The notes under the pieces were generated by a model, which worked only from the letters and a program-made list of their open reading frames with translations, was not told the origin of the DNA and made no database searches. The translations under genes were made by a program, and so were the position numbers. Shown here piece after piece: positions 17,556 to 25,829 of a DNA stretch of 49,729 bases (within the stretch, counting starts at the first letter, position 1; each line of letters opens with the position of its first letter). Origin of the DNA: Limisphaerales bacterium (GTDB lineage: Bacteria > Verrucomicrobiota > Verrucomicrobiia > Limisphaerales > UBA11358); the NCBI GenBank assembly GCA_003161635.1, contig PMOA01000083.1, positions 1 through 49,729 on the forward strand, read 5' to 3'.

Positions 17556-17624
17556 TCGTAGCCGCGGACGTCAGTCCGCGCTGATCAAAAGGAAGTTTGC
17601 GCCGACTGACGTCGGCGGCTACGA
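17556..17624. repeat. BIME-like pair of hairpins (GTAGCCG family)
   Basis: Two hairpins in mirror orientation: CGCGGAC/GTCCGCG at 17563-17580 and GCCGAC/GTCGGC at 17601-17616. They are enclosed by outer arms TCGTAGCCGC (left) and GCGGCTACGA (right). The right arm contains the stop codon of the convergently placed 573-residue protein gene (17619-17621), so the repeat reaches into a coding sequence end. Confidence 0.8.
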
Positions 17625-19340
17625 AGGCGACGGGGTATCCTCCGCCGACGGCTCATTCGCGGGGGCATCGGCAACCGGTTTATTTACAGGTGCATCGGCG
17701 GCAGGTTCGCCCGGCGCCGGAGTTTCAGCCGTTGCTTCCGCGACTGGTTCCGGCTCAACTGCCGGCTCCGGTTCCGACGCGGGAATTTCCGCCTCGGTCA
17801 AAATCGGGGTCTCTCCCTCCGGTTCAACCGTGGTGGGAGCGGCCTCGCCTTCCGTAACCGGCTTCGCCTCCGTCGGTTTTGCTTCCGGTTTGGGCGGCCG
17901 GGGCAGGGGCTTTTTGGCCGTATCCATCCGGCCGTCGGCAAATTCAATCACGTGACCCTGATGCACCAGCCAGTGCAAATCGCCGATGACGGCAGTCTGC
18001 TCCGGCGTCGGCTCGGCGTTTGTTGTCCCGTCCCGCACAATGCGGGACGGTTCCGCACCGCTGGCAGCCGGCGGCTCCTCCGGTTTAATTTCAATGACCG
18101 TTGGCCTGGGTGACGGCGCGAGGGCCTCGATCAATTGCCGCCGCGTGCACTTCGGGTGTGCGTTGATGTGGCCGACGATGCGTTTGATGCTTTCCGAAAC
18201 CGGCGTGGTGTCAAGGTCGAGAAATTGCGGACGCGCGACGCTGACGTGCGTGAAGGTCTTGTTGACCTTGAAAAAATGCAGGCCGTGCGTGGCGAATTGC
18301 CGGCTGAGGCCGGTGGCCAGTTGCAGCGGAAAATATTTCTGTTGTTCCCAATCGTTTCGCACGAGCCGTTGCAATTCGCGGCTACGCAGGTTGCGGCTCA
18401 ACACGCCGCCGACCGTGTGCGATTCCACCGGCTTGATAATGGTGTCCTTGTGGACGGCGCGGAAATGTTTCTCCACCTCCTCCAAGCTCGGGAGTTTGAG
18501 CGGCTCCGGCACGTTGAGGCAGGTGTATTCGGTCTTGAAACTTTGATCCTCAATCCATTTTTTGACGACTTCCTCGTCCCGCACAATTTTGACGCGCGAT
18601 TTGAAGGCATCGAACGGCATTCTGGAAAACCGCTCGGTGTGCAGCTTGCGCAACTGGTTCTGGTAATCGTGATGGTTGGGCGGGCCGAGAATCGCTCCAC
18701 TCAAACCGCATTGTGCCACAAAAGTGTAGGTGCCCTTCGGCGGTTCGGTGGCCGTGCGCTCAGCCTGGTAAAACGTGGCGAAATGAATTTTGAGCACGTG
18801 CGCGACCGCCTCGTCCTCGCTCAACCACGGCGTGTCGTCGAGCGCGCAGGCGAACAGGGGCTGTTTGACCGTGCCATCGGCGTTTTTCTTCACCCCGAGC
18901 TGGACGGCGTAGCGTTCCGGCTTCACCAGGACGATTTGCGCGATCTGGAAAAGCGGATACGCGCGGCCGGTCACCTTGATCTGGCGAGCGAGCGATTCGA
19001 CACCGTTTTCGTCCGGCAAAAAAGTGACGGTGATTTCCGGCAACGGCGCGGGCGGCGCGGGATCCCGCATTGCGGGACGGCGTTCACCCCGGTCATCGCG
19101 TTGGGAAAAACCCTGCTTGCGGTCGCCGAACTTTGGCCCGGAACGCGGCGGACGGGGTCCGCGGCGCTCGCCGAACGGCTCGGGACGCGGACCGCCCCGG
19201 CGGCCTTCGCGTTGGCGGTCATCGCGTCCGGCGGGTTCGCCTGCGAATTTCGCATAGCGATTGGCCGACGGCGCTTCCTGCGCCCAAGCGGGCAGGAAAA
19301 GCTTTTCCAGATCAATATCCACTTCGGAAATAGTGCTCAT
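17619..19340 (-). CDS. Unrecognised protein, verrucomicrobial-type, with low-complexity arms
   Basis: A 573-residue protein I cannot assign to a known function. I start it at ATG 19340 (MSTISEVDIDLEKLFLPAWA), 19 bp after recA ends, rather than at 19391, which would overlap recA. Residues about 30-85 are a Gly/Arg/Pro-rich arm (for example GRRGGPRPEPFGERRGPRPP) of the kind that binds RNA. A folded core follows, with segments such as KPLFACALDDTPWLSEDEAV. Conserved-looking Cys and His occur (VAQCGLSG, HTERFSRMPF). The last ~100 residues are an Ala/Pro/Glu-rich tail. Placement after recA on the same strand, with an RG-rich arm, hints at nucleic-acid binding (inference). Two copies of one palindrome are read in frame at 18028-18050 and 19063-19077, in the linker regions. 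Confidence 0.7.
   Translation of the reverse strand: MSTISEVDIDLEKLFLPAWAQEAPSANRYAKFAGEPAGRDDRQREGRRGGPRPEPFGERRGPRPPRSGPKFGDRKQGFSQRDDRGERRPAMRDPAPPAPLPEITVTFLPDENGVESLARQIKVTGRAYPLFQIAQIVLVKPERYAVQLGVKKNADGTVKQPLFACALDDTPWLSEDEAVAHVLKIHFATFYQAERTATEPPKGTYTFVAQCGLSGAILGPPNHHDYQNQLRKLHTERFSRMPFDAFKSRVKIVRDEEVVKKWIEDQSFKTEYTCLNVPEPLKLPSLEEVEKHFRAVHKDTIIKPVESHTVGGVLSRNLRSRELQRLVRNDWEQQKYFPLQLATGLSRQFATHGLHFFKVNKTFTHVSVARPQFLDLDTTPVSESIKRIVGHINAHPKCTRRQLIEALAPSPRPTVIEIKPEEPPAASGAEPSRIVRDGTTNAEPTPEQTAVIGDLHWLVHQGHVIEFADGRMDTAKKPLPRPPKPEAKPTEAKPVTEGEAAPTTVEPEGETPILTEAEIPASEPEPAVEPEPVAEATAETPAPGEPAADAPVNKPVADAPANEPSAEDTPSPS
18028..18050. repeat. In-frame palindromic unit within coding sequence
   Basis: A 23-bp palindrome with a 10-bp stem (CCGTCCCGCA/TGCGGGACGG) and a 3-base loop lies inside the 573-residue protein gene and encodes part of SRIVRDG. 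The same core recurs at 19063-19077 in the same gene. Confidence 0.75.
19063..19077. repeat. Second in-frame copy of the TCCCGCA palindrome
   Basis: TCCCGCA/TGCGGGA with a single-base centre, extended by GACGG as in the copy at 18028. It is read in frame within the N-terminal Arg/Pro-rich arm (coding for the AMRD region). Confidence 0.7.
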
Positions 19341-19359
19341 TTTGAGCGCGGGCGGGCAA

Positions 19360-20397
19360 TTAAGCCGCCGCGCGTTTGGCAAGAATAGCATCTACAATCT
19401 TTTTGGCCAGCGCGGGTTTTTCGGCCATTGCCTTTTGCGCGGCCTCCTTGCCCTGGCCGATCAACTCGCCCTCGAATTGCAGCCACGCGCCTTTTTTGTC
19501 CACGACACCGGCTTCGATGCCCACGTCGAGGATGCAGCCTTCCTTGTTGATGCCGTGATTGTAAATGATGTCGAACTCGGCCTCGGCAAACGGCGGCGCG
19601 ACCTTGTTTTTGACGACTTTGACGCGGACATGATTGCCGATGGCGTTGCCCGCGTCGTCCTTGAGCGTGTCCTTGCGGCGGATGTCGAGGCGGACGCTCG
19701 CGTAAAATTTCAGCGCCTTGCCGCCGGGCGTCGTTTCGGGATTGCCGAACATCACGCCTACTTTTTCGCGTAATTGATTGGTGAAAATGCACGTCGTCTT
19801 GGACTTGGCGAGGACGGCGGTGAGCTTGCGCAACGCCTGGCTCATGAGCCGCGCCTGCATGCCCATCGTGGCCATGCCCATCTCGCCTTCGAGCTCGGCC
19901 TTCGGCACCAGCGCGGCGACGGAATCAATCACGATGACATCGAGCGCATTCGAGCGGGCGAGCGTTTCACAAATGGTCAACGCTTCTTCGCCGCTGTCCG
20001 GCTGCGACACGAGCAAATCGTCGAGGTTCACGCCGAGTTTTTTCGCGTAGCCCGGATCGAGCGCATGCTCGGCGTCAATGAACGCCGCGAGTCCACCGGT
20101 CTTTTGCGCGCTGGCAATGACGTGGAGCATCAACGTGGTTTTGCCCGACGATTCCGGCCCGATGATTTCCACGACGCGACCGCGCGGGATGCCGCCGACG
20201 CCCAGCGCCAGGTCCAGCGCGAGCGCGCCGGTCGGAATCACGTCAATCTTGACCAGCGCCCGCGCGTCGCCGAGGCGCATGATGCTGCCTTCGCCGTAAC
20301 TCTTGGTGATGGTGGAAATGGCGGCGTCGAGTTCGCGCTGGTGCGACGCGGCGGCCTTGGTTTCAGCGGCGGGTTTTTCGGCAATTTTCGGCGGCAT
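19360..20397 (-). CDS. recA: RecA recombinase
   Basis: A 345-residue RecA, the ATP-dependent strand-exchange protein of homologous recombination and SOS induction. Walker A is GPESSGKT (residues 80-87). Walker B is [12 protein letters not shown]. The L1/L2 region and the C-terminal domain are complete, with [14 protein letters not shown] and the [17 protein letters not shown] segment as in all RecA proteins. The length is typical. A sigma70-like promoter can be proposed at 20437-20465. No clear SOS box was recognised. The following gene (573-residue protein) starts 19 bp after its stop. Confidence 0.98.
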   Translation of the reverse strand: MPPKIAEKPAAETKAAASHQRELDAAISTITKSYGEGSIMRLGDARALVKIDVIPTGALALDLALGVGGIPRGRVVEIIGPESSGKTTLMLHVIASAQKTGGLAAFIDAEHALDPGYAKKLGVNLDDLLVSQPDSGEEALTICETLARSNALDVIVIDSVAALVPKAELEGEMGMATMGMQARLMSQALRKLTAVLAKSKTTCIFTNQLREKVGVMFGNPETTPGGKALKFYASVRLDIRRKDTLKDDAGNAIGNHVRVKVVKNKVAPPFAEAEFDIIYNHGINKEGCILDVGIEAGVVDKKGAWLQFEGELIGQGKEAAQKAMAEKPALAKKIVDAILAKRAAA

Positions 20398-20436
20398 AAC
20401 TTTCGGAGCCCTTTGTTGTTGGTTTTACGGAAGACG

Positions 20437-20465
20437 ACGGTAATGAATCACCGCGAAAGTGTCAA
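20437..20465 (-). promoter_or_regulatory. Candidate sigma70 promoter of recA
   Basis: On the minus strand, a perfect -35 TTGACA (20465-20460) is followed after 17 bp by TACCGT (20442-20437), leaving a leader of roughly 30-35 nt before the recA ATG. The -35 is strong and the -10 weak. It is inferred from consensus only. Confidence 0.4.
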
Positions 20466-20488
20466 ACGTCGGATGCCTTGATTTTAAT

Positions 20489-20510
20489 CCACCCCAAGCT
20501 TTTTGGGCGG
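20489..20510 (-). terminator. Possible terminator hairpin after the MarC-like gene
   Basis: Read on the minus strand just after the MarC-like gene's stop, CCGCCC pairs with GGGGTGG across an A-rich loop, followed by an A/T-rich stretch without a clean T run. It sits just upstream of the recA promoter. It could end the upstream transcript. Confidence 0.3.
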
Positions 20511-20521
20511 ACCATCGCGAT

Positions 20522-21190
20522 TTAGCCTGGACCGAGTTCGCCATGGAAGGCGCTGTAAACCATTTGCACCGCCACCGCTGACAGGATCATTCCCATCACC
20601 CGGCTCAGGATGCTGGCACCTGAATGCCCGATCAGCTTGATGAGCCGGTCGCCGAGCAGCATCAGGATCAACGTGGCGGCAAGCACCAACGCCATCATGG
20701 AGCAGGTGAGGGTTTGTTGCAGCAGGCTATGCGTGTTGTTGCCCGTGAGCACCACCACCGACAGCAACGCTCCGGGCGTGGCGATGGCCGGCATGGCCAG
20801 TGGAAAAACCGCCACGTCCTGCCCTTTATCCGGCATCCCATCATTCCCGGAAGACTTCTCAAAAATCATCGTCAGCGAAAACAGGAACAGCACAATCCCG
20901 CCGGCGATCTGGAACGAAAGCAATTCAATCCGCATCACGCCCAGCAACAACTGGCCGAAATAAAGAAACCCGGCCAGCAGCGTGAAGGCGATGATGGTGG
21001 CGCGGATCGCCGCCCGCCGCCGTTCCGCCGGCGGCAGATGTTTCGTCACCGACAAATAGAGCGGCACGGTGCCCAGCGGGTCCACCGTCACCCAAAAGGT
21101 CACGAAATCGAAAAATAATTCATTCCAGCTCACGCGCGCATGTTTTTTAACCAGCGTCCCAATATCCGCAATTCCCACCGCCGCTGACAA
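20522..21190 (-). CDS. MarC family integral membrane protein
   Basis: A membrane protein of up to 222 residues with six predicted helices. It has the family's conserved elements: VDPLGTVPLYL in the first helix, PLAMPAIATPGAL in the middle loop-helix, and GASILSRVMGMILSAVAVQM near the end. MarC (formerly linked to multiple antibiotic resistance) has no firm function, and the family is treated as putative transporters. The longest frame begins at a TTG (21190). A GTG near 21133 (VSWNELFFDFVTFW) would give a more typical MarC N terminus, so the start is uncertain. It is upstream of recA but separated from it by a hairpin and a promoter. Confidence 0.85.
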   Translation of the reverse strand: MSAAVGIADIGTLVKKHARVSWNELFFDFVTFWVTVDPLGTVPLYLSVTKHLPPAERRRAAIRATIIAFTLLAGFLYFGQLLLGVMRIELLSFQIAGGIVLFLFSLTMIFEKSSGNDGMPDKGQDVAVFPLAMPAIATPGALLSVVVLTGNNTHSLLQQTLTCSMMALVLAATLILMLLGDRLIKLIGHSGASILSRVMGMILSAVAVQMVYSAFHGELGPG

Positions 21191-21251
21191 GCATCGTGTA
21201 AAATCTCCCTGCCCAGGTAAAGTCTGCCAATGGAGATTAACCCGCCGCCAA

Positions 21252-21854
21252 TCAATCGGGACGAAGCATTTCGAAGCGATCCTGTGTGCGACAATACCAA
21301 TTCGGGCTGGCCATGCGCCCGATCACATGAAAATGCTCGCTTCGAATCCGCAGTGTTCTCGGATCGAACAATTCGTCGCGCACCTGCACCCGTTTCACCA
21401 ATCCGATGATGAGCCGGTTCCCGCCAATCTGCAGCGTTCCCCATTCCTGACATTCCAGACTTGCCGGCGATTCTGCGATGCGCGGTGGTTTTACCATGGA
21501 ACTCGGCGCGGTCGTGAGACCGGCGGATTGCAATTCACTCACACCATAAGGCAGCGACGCGGCGGTGCGATTCATCGCTTCCGCAACTTTTTCATCCACG
21601 AGATTGACCACAAACTCGTGCGTCAACCGGATGTTGCGCGCCGTGTCCTTGGGCGTTCCGTCCCCGCGATCTCCCGGACAAAATCCGAGAATGGGCGGGT
21701 TCGCGCCCAGCACATTGAAAAAGCTGAATGGTGCGGCGTTCACCACGCCATCAGGTCCGAGCGTCGTCACCCACGCAATCGGGCGCGGCGTGACCAACGA
21801 AGAAAGCATCGCGTAAGCGCGGTCGGCATGTTTGCCTTCAAGATCGAGTTCCAT
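21252..21854 (-). CDS. Flavin reductase family protein (FMN-binding split barrel)
   Basis: A 200-residue protein of the flavin reductase/DIM6-NTAB group, which binds FMN and reduces flavins or acts as the reductase part of two-component oxygenases. Typical segments are SLVTPRPIAWVTTLGPDGVVNAAPFSFFNVLGANPP (read around residues 19-54), KDTARNIRLTHEFVVNL, and the GIGRM-like HVIGRMASPNWY near the end. It lies 34 bp downstream of thrS on the same strand. The substrate cannot be told from sequence. Confidence 0.85.
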   Translation of the reverse strand: MELDLEGKHADRAYAMLSSLVTPRPIAWVTTLGPDGVVNAAPFSFFNVLGANPPILGFCPGDRGDGTPKDTARNIRLTHEFVVNLVDEKVAEAMNRTAASLPYGVSELQSAGLTTAPSSMVKPPRIAESPASLECQEWGTLQIGGNRLIIGLVKRVQVRDELFDPRTLRIRSEHFHVIGRMASPNWYCRTQDRFEMLRPD

Positions 21855-21888
21855 GATTCAAAAACTATTTTCGTCGTTGGCGAAATTG

Positions 21889-23991
21889 TTACGCCCGTCG
21901 CTCTTTGATGGCAGCAAGAATGTCGGTAATCACCTCACCCTTCGGCTTCGCACCGAGATTGCCTTTGCCGTGCAATCGCACCGAGACGTTGCCGGCGTCC
22001 ATGTCGCGGCCGCCAATGACGAGCATGGTGTGGACTTTCGCCTTCTCGGCTTCGGCAATCTTCGCCTTGATCGGGTCGGTGCCGAAGTCGGCCTCGCAGC
22101 GCACAAAGTTCGCGCGGAGTTCGCTGACGATGGCCTTGGCGTAGTTCAACAGCGGTTCCTCCTCGCCGAGGGTGAGGACGCGGACCTGCTCGGGTGCAAG
22201 CCAGAGCGGGAAATTGCCGGCGTAATGCTCGATCAAAAAGCCGATGAACCGTTCGTGCGTGCCCAGCGGCGCGCGATGGATGCACAGCGGCGTCTTGTCC
22301 GTGTTGTCCTTGTCGCGATAGACCAGGCCGAAGCGTTTGGGCACGGCGAAGTCCACCTGGTTGGTGGCCAGCGTGAACTCGCGGCCGATGACGCTCCAGA
22401 CCTGCACGTCAATCTTCGGGCCGTAGAATGCCGCCTCGTTCGGCACTTCAACGTAGGAAATCTTCGAATCAATCAACACCTGGCGAACCATGTCCTCGGT
22501 TTTCTTCCACAACTCGGGTTCGTTGACGTATTTCTTGCCGAGGCCCTCCGGCGCGGAGGTGCTGAAGCGCATGACATATTTTTCGATGCCAAAAATCTTG
22601 AAATATTTCAGGTACAAATCGTTCACCGCATTGAACTCCTGCGCGAACTGCTCCGGCGTGCAATAAATGTGCGCGTCGTTCATGTTGAGCGAGCGGACGC
22701 GCATGAGGCCGAACAGTTCGCCGGACTGCTCGTAACGGTAGTTGGTGCCGTATTCGGCGAGACGCAACGGCAAATCGCGATAACTGCGCGGCTCAGCCGC
22801 AAAAATGCGGTGATGATGCGGGCAGTTCATCGCTTTGAGGTAGTAAATCTCCGGCTTAAGTTTTTCCAATTCGGCATCCAAACGACGATATTCTGCAACC
22901 GCAGTTGTTAACTCGGAAATTGCCTGACCTTTATCCACCAATTCGAACGCAGCAGCCCGTATTGCATCTCCATGTTTCCCCTCGTGATCCGGTTTTGGCA
23001 AAAGCGCTGGGTTTAATTTGTCTTTAACAAATGGTTCAGCAAGAGTTTCAACTTGAACCTCCGCATTCAGCCATGCAGTGAAAACTTTTGCCCGCTCTTC
23101 TTTGAATTCATCGGAGTCATCATACTTTAATGGTGGGAACATTGACTCCGCGTAGTACGGCAGGTGGCCGGAGGTTTTATACATTTTCTCCTTGGCGATG
23201 TGCGGCGTTTTCACGCGCACGTATCCGGCGGCAAATTCGGTTTCCTTGGCCAGCTTTTCCAGTTCCTCACAGATCGCCGCACCTTTGGGCAGCCACATCG
23301 GCAGGCCAGGGCCGACAAATTCCGTGTCAATGACGAACAGGCCCATCTCCTGCCCGATTTTGCGGTGGTCGCGGCGTTTGGCCTCTTCGATCATCGTGAA
23401 GTAGGCCTCCAGCTCGGTCTTGTTCTTGAACGCGGTGCCGTAGATGCGCTGGAGCTGCGGGTTGCGCTCGTCGCCCTTGTAATACGCGCTGGCCACGGTG
23501 GTGAGCCGGAACGCGCCAACGTTGCCGGTGCGCATCACGTGCGGCCCGGCGCACAGGTCAATAAAGTCGCCGCTCTTGTAATACGTAATCGGCTCGCCTT
23601 CGGGAATGTCTTCGAGGTTGCCGATCTTGAATTTACTCGGGTTGCCCGGACGCTCGGCCAGCGCACCGAGCCGGCCTTTCTTGGAATCTTCCAGGGCCTG
23701 CTCGCGCGTGACGGTGATTTTCTCGAAGACGTGGTTCGCCTTGATTTCCTTTTTCATCTCCTCCTCGATCTTCGGAAAATCTTCCGGCGAGATGCGATGT
23801 TTCAGTTCGACGTCGTAGTAAAAACCTTTTTCCACCGCCGGACCGGAGGCGAACTGGGCGTCGGGCCAGAGCTTGACGATGGCGGTGGCCATGACATGGG
23901 CGGCGGAGTGCCGGATGCGTTCCAGCTCGGTCATTTTCTGGCGGTCGTCGAGGGTCTTGCGTTCTTTCGGCTCTGGTTGTTCAGCGGACAT
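21889..23991 (-). CDS. thrS: Threonyl-tRNA synthetase, TGS-less with an internal insertion
   Basis: A 700-residue class II aminoacyl-tRNA synthetase that charges tRNA-Thr. The N-terminal TGS domain of E. coli ThrS is absent. The protein opens directly with the editing domain (HSAAH, His28 and His32, and later DLCAGPHV). The class II core is present: motif 2 around YEQSGELFGLMRVRSLNMND, motif 3 around APLGTHERFIGFL, and the zinc-site Cys in KAMNCPHHH. The anticodon domain is complete (WLAPEQVRVLTLG). Between GHLPYYAESMFPP and YYLKAMNC there is an extra segment of about 90 residues (roughly 290-380, nt 22855-23125). It includes KVFTAWLNAEVQVETLAEPF and is about 46% GC against about 60% in its surroundings. 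No frame break is seen. Confidence 0.95.
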   Translation of the reverse strand: MSAEQPEPKERKTLDDRQKMTELERIRHSAAHVMATAIVKLWPDAQFASGPAVEKGFYYDVELKHRISPEDFPKIEEEMKKEIKANHVFEKITVTREQALEDSKKGRLGALAERPGNPSKFKIGNLEDIPEGEPITYYKSGDFIDLCAGPHVMRTGNVGAFRLTTVASAYYKGDERNPQLQRIYGTAFKNKTELEAYFTMIEEAKRRDHRKIGQEMGLFVIDTEFVGPGLPMWLPKGAAICEELEKLAKETEFAAGYVRVKTPHIAKEKMYKTSGHLPYYAESMFPPLKYDDSDEFKEERAKVFTAWLNAEVQVETLAEPFVKDKLNPALLPKPDHEGKHGDAIRAAAFELVDKGQAISELTTAVAEYRRLDAELEKLKPEIYYLKAMNCPHHHRIFAAEPRSYRDLPLRLAEYGTNYRYEQSGELFGLMRVRSLNMNDAHIYCTPEQFAQEFNAVNDLYLKYFKIFGIEKYVMRFSTSAPEGLGKKYVNEPELWKKTEDMVRQVLIDSKISYVEVPNEAAFYGPKIDVQVWSVIGREFTLATNQVDFAVPKRFGLVYRDKDNTDKTPLCIHRAPLGTHERFIGFLIEHYAGNFPLWLAPEQVRVLTLGEEEPLLNYAKAIVSELRANFVRCEADFGTDPIKAKIAEAEKAKVHTMLVIGGRDMDAGNVSVRLHGKGNLGAKPKGEVITDILAAIKERRA

Positions 23992-24048
23992 GGGAAAAGT
24001 TTAACCACAAAGGCGCAAAGAGACGAGGGGGAAAAGTTGGGGGAAGAG

Positions 24049-24146
24049 AACATCGAACATTGAACACCGAACATCCAACTTCGAAATTAACCGGCTTATG
24101 ACACAATCATTCGATGTTCGGCGTTGGATGTTCGATGTTCGATGTT
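24049..24146. repeat. Word-like inverted repeat (AACATCGAACATTGAACACC family)
   Basis: The left arm (24049-24085) is built from near-repeats of the word GAACATC. The right arm (24110-24146, TTCGATGTTCGGCGTTGGAT...) is its near reverse complement. The arms flank a 24-base spacer. The bases before it (24002-24027, CCACAAAGGCGCAAAGAGAC) resemble a further simple repeat. It lies between thrS and the MFS gene. A piece of the same word (TGAGCGTTGAACATT) also appears near 12717. Confidence 0.75.
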
Positions 24147-24158
24147 TCCCATTTCCTC

Positions 24159-25346
24159 TCACCGCGCCGTCTTCCAGATCGCCAGCAGCCCGCCCAGTCC
24201 GAACAGCAGCAACACGCTGACGGCAATCACGCTGTTGTGAGCGTATTGCGGAAAAAATTGCAGCGACGCCGCGCCCACGCCCGGGCCGACGAAATTGCCG
24301 ACACCGATGGCCGCTTCGTGGATGCCGCCCTGTTCGCTTTTCGCCTCGCCCGCGTCCATCGAGTAAAACAGCGACGAGTAGTAAATCAGGCCAATCGCAA
24401 CGCCGAAAAAGATTTGCGCGACGAGCACCACCACGAGATTCGGCACGGCGAGAATCACCGCGAACGAAGCGATGAGCAGGGCAAACGCCGTCACGAGCCA
24501 GCGAAACCGGTAATGCCAGCCCGGCCAAAACCACAGCGCGAAAAAAGTGCCGAGCCGCGCGAAGCCCCAAAGCGAGCAGGCAAATCCGGCGAACATCGGC
24601 GTGAGCTGGAAGCGTGCGGCGATGCCGGGCAGCACGGCAATGAGCGTGTTGATGGCGATATAAGCGAAGGGATTGGACAACCACGCCATGCGCAGGAACG
24701 CCCTGGTTTTCGCCGGCGAAGGCCGGTGCGGGTCGGGCGGCAGTCTGGGCGCGGGTTCATGGCCGGCATTTCGGGCGATTTCGTTCCCCTGCTTTTCCAG
24801 CCAGAATATCAGCGCCAGTTGCGTGATAAGAATCACGAAGGGGATGTAAAAAATGCAATTGAACCCGAATTTTTCCACGAGCGTACCGCCGCTGAAAAGG
24901 GCCAGCGCGTTCGTTCCCGCCCAGACAACGTTGTAAGTGCCGACGGCGCGCGGCAGGCCCGCCGCATCTTCGCCTTCGCTCACGAGCGCTTCGATCGTCG
25001 GCCACAAAAAACACATTCCGACGGTCAGCGCCAGGGTGGCCAGGATCAAGCCGGGCGCGGAGTGGAGTTGCGAACCGGCAGCCAGGGCAAGAATCATCAC
25101 GCTAAACCCAAGTTTCAGCGCGGTGAAGTAGCCGCACCGTTGGGCAAAGCGCCCGGCCTGCCACGAGGCGAAGACGTAAATGAAACCGAGCGACGCGGCG
25201 AGGGCGAGATTGTTTTTGTCGCCAAAGCCAAACTGCTGCTGCATTAAAAAATAGAGGTAGTAGGAATAGAACGACACGGAGAAGGAACTCATGCCTTCAA
25301 TCGCGAAACAAACGGCCTTAAATTGGCGCCCTTTTTTTGTGATCAT
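24159..25346 (-). CDS. MFS transporter
   Basis: A 395-residue protein with about 12 hydrophobic helices, of the major facilitator superfamily. A loop after helix 2 (ASWQAGRFAQRCGYFTALKL) fits the MFS A-motif region, and a charged central loop (EPAPRLPPDPHRPSPAKTRA) separates the two six-helix halves. The start at ATG 25346 overlaps the Nudix stop by 4 bp (ATGA), which indicates translational coupling. A longer start at 25388 would sit inside the Nudix gene. The substrate is unknown. It is the last gene of a compact fmdB-acp-nudix-mfs group. Confidence 0.85.
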   Translation of the reverse strand: MITKKGRQFKAVCFAIEGMSSFSVSFYSYYLYFLMQQQFGFGDKNNLALAASLGFIYVFASWQAGRFAQRCGYFTALKLGFSVMILALAAGSQLHSAPGLILATLALTVGMCFLWPTIEALVSEGEDAAGLPRAVGTYNVVWAGTNALALFSGGTLVEKFGFNCIFYIPFVILITQLALIFWLEKQGNEIARNAGHEPAPRLPPDPHRPSPAKTRAFLRMAWLSNPFAYIAINTLIAVLPGIAARFQLTPMFAGFACSLWGFARLGTFFALWFWPGWHYRFRWLVTAFALLIASFAVILAVPNLVVVLVAQIFFGVAIGLIYYSSLFYSMDAGEAKSEQGGIHEAAIGVGNFVGPGVGAASLQFFPQYAHNSVIAVSVLLLFGLGGLLAIWKTAR

Positions 25347-25825
25347 GCCCGGTTGGGAATCTCGCTGATGGCGGTGCGGCAATACCATTTCACCGCGTCC
25401 GACATTGGCGGTTTCAGCTTGTCCAATTCATCGGCGGAACACCAGCGAATGTCGTGATGCTCCTTGATAGCGAGTTTGGGGCCGGCGGCGTGGGCGCCGC
25501 CGCCACGCTTTGGCCGCGCCCAATAAATCATGCCGATATGCTCGTGGGTTTCGTTGATGCGGTGGATGTCCAGAAAACGCGGCGTGATAAGCGCGCGGGT
25601 GCCCGGCCCAGTCGTGGGCGGACGTTCGCCGAGCAATTCCACGTCGAGACCGCTTTCTTCCTGCGCCTCGCGCACCGCGGCCTGCTCCGGGTCTTCGTCC
25701 AGTTCGATGTGCCCGCCCAGCGGCAGCCATTGGTCCAGCTTGCGATGGTGGATGAGCAAAATTTTGCCGTCGTGAACGACAAAAATGGCGACGGTGAAGT
25801 CAATTTTTTCGTGGATGTGGGCCAT
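25343..25825 (-). CDS. Nudix hydrolase
   Basis: A 160-residue Nudix-fold pyrophosphohydrolase. The Nudix box is complete from Gly38 to Leu60 (GHIELDEDPEQ...REAQEESGL: G38, E44, R52, E53, E56, E57, G59). These residues coordinate the Mg2+ used to cut nucleoside diphosphate-linked substrates. The position of substrate-specific residues does not allow a specific call. It overlaps the MFS gene by 4 bp and starts 4 bp after the membrane-ACP gene stops, so it is in one operon with both. Confidence 0.9.
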   Translation of the reverse strand: MAHIHEKIDFTVAIFVVHDGKILLIHHRKLDQWLPLGGHIELDEDPEQAAVREAQEESGLDVELLGERPPTTGPGTRALITPRFLDIHRINETHEHIGMIYWARPKRGGGAHAAGPKLAIKEHHDIRWCSADELDKLKPPMSDAVKWYCRTAISEIPNRA

Positions 25826-25829
25826 GTTT

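Noticed and set aside
22855-23125. Intein or intron in thrS
   Set aside because: The segment lacks intein splice motifs (no Cys/Ser start block or HN end block) and is too short. It reads through in frame, so an inserted domain is more likely.
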